Shown in pieces: positions 59,262 through 64,000 of a stretch of 64,000 nucleotides of DNA. The notes beneath the pieces were generated by a model, which was not told where the DNA came from, did no database searches, and saw only the letters and a program-made list of their open reading frames with translations. Numbering within the stretch: the stretch's first letter is position 1; each line of letters starts with the position of its first letter. Position numbers and translations under genes: made by a program. The stretch is taken from positions 1 to 64,000 of the forward strand of contig MKJX01000088.1 in the NCBI GenBank assembly GCA_001942415.1. The letters run 5' to 3'. This DNA is from Pseudonocardia sp. CNS-139. GTDB lineage: Bacteria; Actinomycetota; Actinomycetes; Mycobacteriales; Pseudonocardiaceae.

Positions 59262-59971
59262 GCACGATCATGGTCGTCAACCCGAACACCACGGTCGCGA
59301 TGACGGAGGCGGCCGTCGCCGCGGCGCGGCGGGTGGCGGCACCCGGCACCCGGGTCGTCGGCGGCACGCCGTCGACGGGCCCGAGCGCCGTGGAGAGCAA
59401 CCTGGACGAGGTCTGGGGCGCGGCCGGTGTGGTCGAGCAGGTGCTGTTCGGCGAGCGGACCGGTGTCGACGCGTACGTGGTGGCGTGCTTCGGCGACACC
59501 GGGGTGCCGGCCGCCCGGGAGCTGGCCCGCGGCCCGGTCGTCGGCATGACGGAGGCGGCGCTGGTCACGGCGGCGCTGCTGGCCGCCCGCTTCACCGTGG
59601 TCACGACGCCGCGGCGGACGCGCGAGCAGTCGCACCGGGTCGTCCGGGCGTTGGGGCTCGACCACCGCTGCGCGGTCCGGGCCGTGGACGAGCCGGTCGC
59701 CGCGGTGGCGCACGGGTCGCTGCACCTGCTGGAGCCGTTCGCCGCCGAGGCCCGCCGCGCGCTCGCCGAGGACGCCGCCGAGGCCGTGGTGCTCGGGTGC
59801 GCCGGCCTGACCGACCTGGTGGCACCGCTGCAGGACGAGCTGGGTGTGCCGGTCGTGGAGGGGGTGGCGGCCGCGGTCACGCTCGCCGAGGGACTGCTCC
59901 GGCAGGGCCTCACGACATCGCGCGCGGCCACGTACGCCGCCCCCGAGCGGCTCCGGCCGGTGGCCCGGTGA
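59258..59971 (+). CDS. Aspartate/glutamate/hydantoin racemase-family protein
   Basis: Intact, 237 residues. IMVVNPNTTVAMTEAAVAAA is the classic opening of hydantoin/Asp/Glu racemases. The two catalytic cysteines are in AYVVACFGDTGVPAAREL and EAVVLGCAGLTDL, and VVEGVAAAVTLAEGLL closes the fold. It would racemise an amino-acid or hydantoin-type centre or decompose a related acid. Both ends overlap neighbours by 4 bp. Confidence 0.92.
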   Translation: MSTIMVVNPNTTVAMTEAAVAAARRVAAPGTRVVGGTPSTGPSAVESNLDEVWGAAGVVEQVLFGERTGVDAYVVACFGDTGVPAARELARGPVVGMTEAALVTAALLAARFTVVTTPRRTREQSHRVVRALGLDHRCAVRAVDEPVAAVAHGSLHLLEPFAAEARRALAEDAAEAVVLGCAGLTDLVAPLQDELGVPVVEGVAAAVTLAEGLLRQGLTTSRAATYAAPERLRPVAR

Positions 59972-61490
59972 CCGCCACGCTGTTCACGGACGTCCTCGTG
60001 TGGCGGCCGGGTGCGCCGGGCTCCGTGACGGGCCCGATCGGGGTGCTCGTCGCGGACGGGCGGATCCGCGCGGTCGGCCCGCACGCGGGTGCAGCCGCCC
60101 CGCCGGACGTCCGGGTGGTGCCCGGGCGCGGCCATCACCTGCTGGTGCCCGGCCTGGTCAACGCGCACTTCCACTCGCCGGCCAACCACCTCAAGGGTGC
60201 GCTGCCGAGCCTGCCGCTCGAGGTGTTCATGCTGTACGAGAGCCCCGCGGCCGAGGACCTGCGGCCCACGCCGCGCGAGGCGTACCTGCGCACCGCGCTC
60301 GGCGTGGTCGAGATGCTGCGCGGCGGCACCACGTCCGTGCAGGACGACGCGTTCCTCATGCCGGGCCCCGACCCGGACGTGATCGACGCCGTGATGCAGG
60401 CGTATGCGGACTGCGGGATCCGGGCCGCGGTCGCCCTGGACCAGCCCGAGCTGCCGGAGACCGACAAGCTCCCGTTCCTGGCGGGCCTGGCCCCGCCGGA
60501 ACTGGCCGCCGAGCTGCGGGCACCCGGCCCGTGGCCCGTGAACAGCTGCTGGAGATGTACGCGCACCTGTTCACGGCGTGGCACGGAGCCGCGGGCGGGC
60601 GCCTGACCGCCGCCGTCTCGGTGTCCGCGCCGCAGCGGGTGACGCCGGAGTACTTCGCCCAGCTCGACGACCTGAGCCGGACCCACGGCGTGCCGCTCTT
60701 CGCGCACGTGCTGGAGACCCGCACGCAGCGCGCGCTCGCGACGGAGCACCCGCGTTTCGGCGGCCGCTCGCTGGTCGGCTACACCGCCGACCTGGGACTG
60801 CTGTCCGAGCGCACGAACGTCATCCACGCGGTCTGGACCGACCCGGCCGACCTCGACCTGATCGCCGAGGCCGGGGCGGTGGTGGTGCACAACCCGGTGA
60901 GCAACCTGCGGCTGGGCAGCGGCGTCATGCCGTTCCGGGCCGTGCGCGACCGGGGCATCCCGATCGGGCTCGGCGTGGACGAGGCGATCTGCGGCGACGC
61001 CGTGGACATGTGGGGCGTCGTGCGGATGGCCGGGCTGGTCCACAACGTCGGCGGGCTGGACAGCGCGCAGTGGCCGGCCGCCGCCGAGGTGCTCGACTGC
61101 CTGTGGCACGGCGGAGCGGCGGCGATGCTGCGCCCGGGCGAGCTGGGCGAGGTGGCCGAGGGCCGGCTGGCCGACCTCGTCCTGCTCGACCTGCACGGCA
61201 TCGCGTTCACCCCGCTCAACGACGTGCCCGGCCAGCTCGTCTACTGCGAGACCGGGGCGAGCGTCGTGCTGACGATGGTGGACGGCGTGGTGGTCGCCGA
61301 AGGCGGCCGCCTGACCGCCGTCGACGAGCACGCGCTGCTCGGCGAGGTCCGTGAGGTGTTCGCCCGCAAGCAGCGGGCGCTGGAGCGGGCGCACGCCGAC
61401 GCCGCCCGGCTCGCCCCGCTCTACCAGCAGGTGGTGCGCGCGGCAGCGGCGACGGACGTCGGCATGACGCGATGGGTGGGATCCCGATGA
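59968..61490 (+). CDS. Metal-dependent amidohydrolase, SsnA/atrazine-chlorohydrolase-like (one frame break)
   Basis: About 508 residues. The HxH metal motif is LVPGLVNAHFHSPANHLKGA; further ligands are in LFAHVLETRTQRAL (His), TNVIHAVWTD (His) and GIPIGLGVDEAICGD (Asp). LRLGSGVMPFRAVRDRG fits the cytosine-deaminase/TrzN/SsnA branch, which removes amino or other groups from N-heterocycles. One base is lost near 60530. GTG at 59968 overlaps the racemase stop; the stop overlaps the deacetylase ATG. In this cluster it probably acts on a ring or amide nitrogen. Confidence 0.9.
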
Positions 61491-62413
61491 CCGTCGATCT
61501 GCCCTGGCCGGGGCCCGGTGACCGCTACCGCTACTCGCCGATCACGGGGCGCGCGCCCGGGACCTGGCCGGGCGGCCGGCGGCTCGCCGTCTACGTGGCG
61601 ATCGGGGTGGAGGACTACCGCTTCGGCGACGGCCGCACCGAGGACCTGCTGCCCGGCGTCGCGTTCCCCGACATGGTCAACACCGCCTGGCGCGACTACG
61701 GCAACAGGGTGGGCGTGTTCCGGCTGCTCGACCGGCTCGCCGAGCACGGCGTGCCGCCGACGGTGCTGCTCAACACGATGGTCTACGACACCGCGCCCGA
61801 CGTCCTCGTCGCCGCCCGCCGGCACGGCGCCGAGATCGTCGCCCACGGCATCACGAACTCCGACTCGCTCGCCGGGATGGCGACGGCGGAGGAACGCGCC
61901 TACCTCGACGCGGTGGCGCGGCGGATCGCCGCGGAGGAGGGCCGCCGGCCGGCCGGCTGGTCGAGCCCGTGGCTCGCGCACACCGAGAGCACGTTCGACC
62001 TGCTCGCGGCCACGGGCTACCGGTACCTGCTCGACCTGCGCCCGGACGACCAGCCGGTGTGGCTCTCGACGGCCTCGGGGCCGCTGCTCGCGCTGCCCTA
62101 CGCGCTGGAGGTCAACGACAGCAGCACGGTGGTCGGGCGTGCGGCGTCGGCGGGGGAGTTCGCCGACATGATCGTCGACGAGTTCGACGAGCTGCTCGCC
62201 GCGTCGGCGGAGCAGCCGCTCGTGATGAGCGTCGTCGTGCACTCGTTCATCTCCGGGGTGCCCTTCCGGTTGCGCCGGCTGGGCCGGGCGCTCGAGCACC
62301 TGCGCCGGCACGGGGACCAGGTCTGGTTCGCGCGGCCCGGCGAGATCTTCCGGGCGTACGCGGTGCAGCACCCGCCCGAGCCGCTGCTCGACGCCACTGA
62401 TGCGGCAAACTGA
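61487..62413 (+). CDS. PuuE-like polysaccharide deacetylase-family hydrolase
   Basis: Intact, 308 residues with a NodB-type barrel. VYVAIGVEDYRFGDG, YGNRVGVFRLLDRLAEHGVP, then HGAEIVAHGITNSDSLAGM and AGWSSPWLAHTESTFDLLAA and LDLRPDDQPVWLST follow the allantoinase PuuE pattern rather than that of chitin deacetylases. Such enzymes open cyclic ureides (allantoin) or deacetylate sugars. ATG at 61487 overlaps the amidohydrolase stop. It is the last gene of the five-gene coupled set that starts at 57221. Confidence 0.88.
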   Translation: MTVDLPWPGPGDRYRYSPITGRAPGTWPGGRRLAVYVAIGVEDYRFGDGRTEDLLPGVAFPDMVNTAWRDYGNRVGVFRLLDRLAEHGVPPTVLLNTMVYDTAPDVLVAARRHGAEIVAHGITNSDSLAGMATAEERAYLDAVARRIAAEEGRRPAGWSSPWLAHTESTFDLLAATGYRYLLDLRPDDQPVWLSTASGPLLALPYALEVNDSSTVVGRAASAGEFADMIVDEFDELLAASAEQPLVMSVVVHSFISGVPFRLRRLGRALEHLRRHGDQVWFARPGEIFRAYAVQHPPEPLLDATDAAN

Positions 62414-62491
62414 ATACCAAAGCTGACCGACGTGAGAGATGTCCTGGTACTTCACGTCCAGTTTCGGCGGATTAACAGATCGGAAACCCGA

Positions 62492-62505
62492 AACGGTATA
62501 CCGTT
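62492..62505. promoter_or_regulatory. GTATAC-centred operator, copy 2
   Basis: AACGGTATACCGTT is a perfect 14-bp palindrome 28 bases before the oxygenase start, nearly identical to the site at 57200-57213. The shared site ties this gene to the SIS-PfkB operon. Confidence 0.7.
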
Positions 62506-62533
62506 CGGCCAGTCGCCGAGACAGGAGCTCGCC

Positions 62534-63600
62534 ATGACGTACCGGGCACCCGCCGCCGAGGGCACGCCTGCCGTGGTCACCGACGCGGCCCCCAGCGAGG
62601 TCACCGCGCAGGTCCGCGTGGTCGACGTCGGGCCCGCGGTCGGGCCTGCCGCGGACGCGGCGGCGAGCGCGCGCGTCGCCGGCGAGCTGGTGGCGTCGTT
62701 CCGTGGCACCGGGTTCGCCGTCGTCACCGGGCACGGCGTGCCCACCGCGCTGTTCGCGGCCATGGCCGAGGTCTCCGACGAGTTCTTCGCCCTGCCGCAG
62801 GAGGAGAAGCTCGCCGTCGGCTTCCCGGCCCCGGAGGTCGTGCGCGGTTACGAGCCCGTCCCGCCGGCCGGCGGCGCCGGCCGCGACGTCAACGTGCTCG
62901 AGTCGTTCCTCGTGAACCGGCTCGACCCGGCCGGCGACTACCCGGAGGGCAGCCCGGAGCACCGGCTCTGGCGCTGGCCGAACCGCTGGCCGCAACGGCC
63001 GGCCCGGATGCGGCCGATCTGGGAGCGGTACTACCGCGAGATGGAGGGCCTCGGCGACCGGCTCCTGGAGCTGGTGGCGACGGGACTCGGCCTGCAGGCG
63101 GGCTGGTTCGCGCCCTCGTTCGCGCGGCACTTCTCCAACCTCGTCGTCAACCACTACCCCCCGCGTGTGCCCGAGCACGGCGACGTGCGCCCGCGGAACC
63201 GGCCGCACACCGACCACGGCGCGCTCACGCTCCTCTACCGGCCCGACGAACCCGGCGGTCTGGAGGTCTACGCCCAGCGGCGCTGGTGGCGGGTGCCGTT
63301 CGTGCCCGGGTCGCTGGTGCTCAACGTCGGGGACATCCTCGAGCGCTGGACCAACGGTGCGCTGCCGGCCACCCCGCACCGGGTGATGACCCCCTCGCCG
63401 GAGGCGGCCCGCGCGGGCCGCCGCTCGATCGTCTACTTCCAGCAGCCCGACCCGGCCGCCGTGGTCGCCCCGCGCCCGCGCTGGCCGCTCTGACGCCGGA
63501 GGGCTCCCGCTACACCCCCGTCGTCGCCGGCGTGCACATCTCCCGCAAGGAGCTCGGGCCCGCCACCCTCGCCGCGCTCGGCGTCCCGTCGGCCGGCTGA
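62534..63600 (+). CDS. 2-oxoglutarate/Fe(II) oxygenase, isopenicillin-N-synthase-like (one frame break)
   Basis: About 355 residues. GTGFAVVTGHGVPTALFAAM opens the DIOX_N domain and EVSDEFFALPQEEKLA follows. The iron ligands are in NRPHTDHGALTLLYRPDEPG (HxD) and ATPHRVMTPS (distal His), and the cofactor arginine in AGRRSIVYFQQPD. A base is missing near 63470, after which the tail reads to VAGVHISRKELG. ATG at 62534 has AGGAG six bases upstream. It would hydroxylate the substrate of the linked catabolic cluster. A transporter gene follows. Confidence 0.9.
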
Positions 63601-63721
63601 CCCCGCAGTCCCCGCTGTCCCCGCCCGTCCCCGCCCGTCCCCATCCCCAGGAGAGGACCTCCCCTCGACCCAGAGCACGCCGGCGAGCGCGGGGCGCGCT
63701 GCGCAGGCCCCACCGGTCTTC

Positions 63722-64000
63722 GTGCGCAACAGCACCGGTCTGGTGCGCGAGGTGCGCCTGCGCGACGCGCTCGCCTTCAACAGCCTCGGCATGAACGTCG
63801 GGGTGGGCCTGGTCTTCCTGCTCGTGCAGGGCATCGGGTTCTTCCCGGACGGCAGCGCGGTGCTCGCGGTGCTGATCGGCACGGTCGTCACGGCCTTCAC
63901 CGCGACGTACGTGTACGCCGAGTTCGCCGCGGCCATCCCGCGCTCCGGTGGCGACTACGTCTTCGTGAGCCGCACGCTGCATCCGCTGCTGGGCTGGCTG
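63722..64000 (+). CDS. APC-superfamily amino acid permease, C-terminus cut by window edge
   Basis: At least 93 residues remain. REVRLRDALAFNSLGMNVGV leads into helices LVFLLVQGIGFF and LAVLIGTVVTAFTATYVYAE; EFAAAIPRSGGDYVFVSRTL is the typical APC signature. The frame is open back to about 63664, with AGGAGAGG near 63650, but no start codon fits there (CCCTCGACC), so a lost base may hide the real one. GTG at 63722 is the first certain start. The protein is likely the importer for the preceding catabolic cluster. Confidence 0.8.
   Translation, partial: MRNSTGLVREVRLRDALAFNSLGMNVGVGLVFLLVQGIGFFPDGSAVLAVLIGTVVTAFTATYVYAEFAAAIPRSGGDYVFVSRTLHPLLGWL

Overview
The window comes from a very G+C-rich actinobacterium. 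Gene content suggests a Pseudonocardia-like member of the Pseudonocardiales: many GTG/TTG starts, 4-bp ATGA/GTGA gene overlaps, a hopanoid operon with actinobacterial fusions, a WS/DGAT enzyme, ECF sigma/anti-sigma pairs and a PP2C/STAS switch. No rRNA, tRNA, CRISPR array or transposase was seen. Genus assignment is inference; no marker gene was compared.

A technical feature dominates the reading. Roughly half of the genes are clearly one protein split over two or more frames. Most breaks are single-base losses (often GCCG read as GCG), with a few extra bases in G or A runs. They hit conserved essential motifs and look like uncorrected assembly errors, so split genes are given here as whole genes with the break positions stated.

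Layout. 1-1.2 kb: a DUF1537 sugar-acid kinase with its GntR regulator. 1.2-4.2 kb: a large macro-like/Clp_N-like/KAP NTPase that could be a defence protein. 4.2-7.8 kb: XRE regulator, aldo/keto reductase, SDR and a DMT transporter. 7.9-11.5 kb: two divergent lipid-type glycosyltransferases, one fused to a WS/DGAT acyltransferase. 11.5-21 kb: the hopanoid operon on the minus strand (hpnC, hpnD, hpnE, polyprenyl synthase, shc, hpnG-ispH fusion, hpnH, a membrane protein), with a PucR-type regulator divergent to it. 22-33 kb: nitroreductase, hydrolase, a 56-aa repeat protein, a GT39 enzyme, an MpaB oxygenase with its TetR regulator, a Clp ATPase, and a coupled oxygenase/PLP enzyme/hydrolase trio. 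33.5-39.9 kb: a LacI-regulated uronate-type locus interrupted by a low-G+C RloA/RloB (AbiL-like) anti-phage island that has removed most of uxaC.

40-53 kb: flavin reductase, PP2C phosphatase, GntR-controlled Rieske oxygenase, orphan peptide-type binding lipoprotein, CHAT-like protein, the CE1758/CE1759-type flavin pair, an ECF sigma factor with SnoaL domain, and a MerR/hydrolase pair. 53-57 kb: a dihydrofolate-reductase-family remnant, an acyl-CoA dehydrogenase-like enzyme, an ArsR-SRPBCC pair, a sigma/anti-sigma pair and a STAS protein. 57.2-64 kb: a tightly coupled catabolic cluster (SIS, PfkB kinase, Asp/Glu racemase, amidohydrolase, PuuE-like deacetylase) followed by a 2OG oxygenase and an amino-acid-type permease. 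Both parts are preceded by the same GTATAC-centred palindrome, so they are probably one regulon for an unknown N-containing sugar conjugate.

The best candidates for something new are that cluster and its operator, the macro/Clp_N/KAP protein, the glycosyltransferase-WS/DGAT fusion, and a 70-bp double-palindrome element present twice. No stretch over 300 bases lacks a gene.
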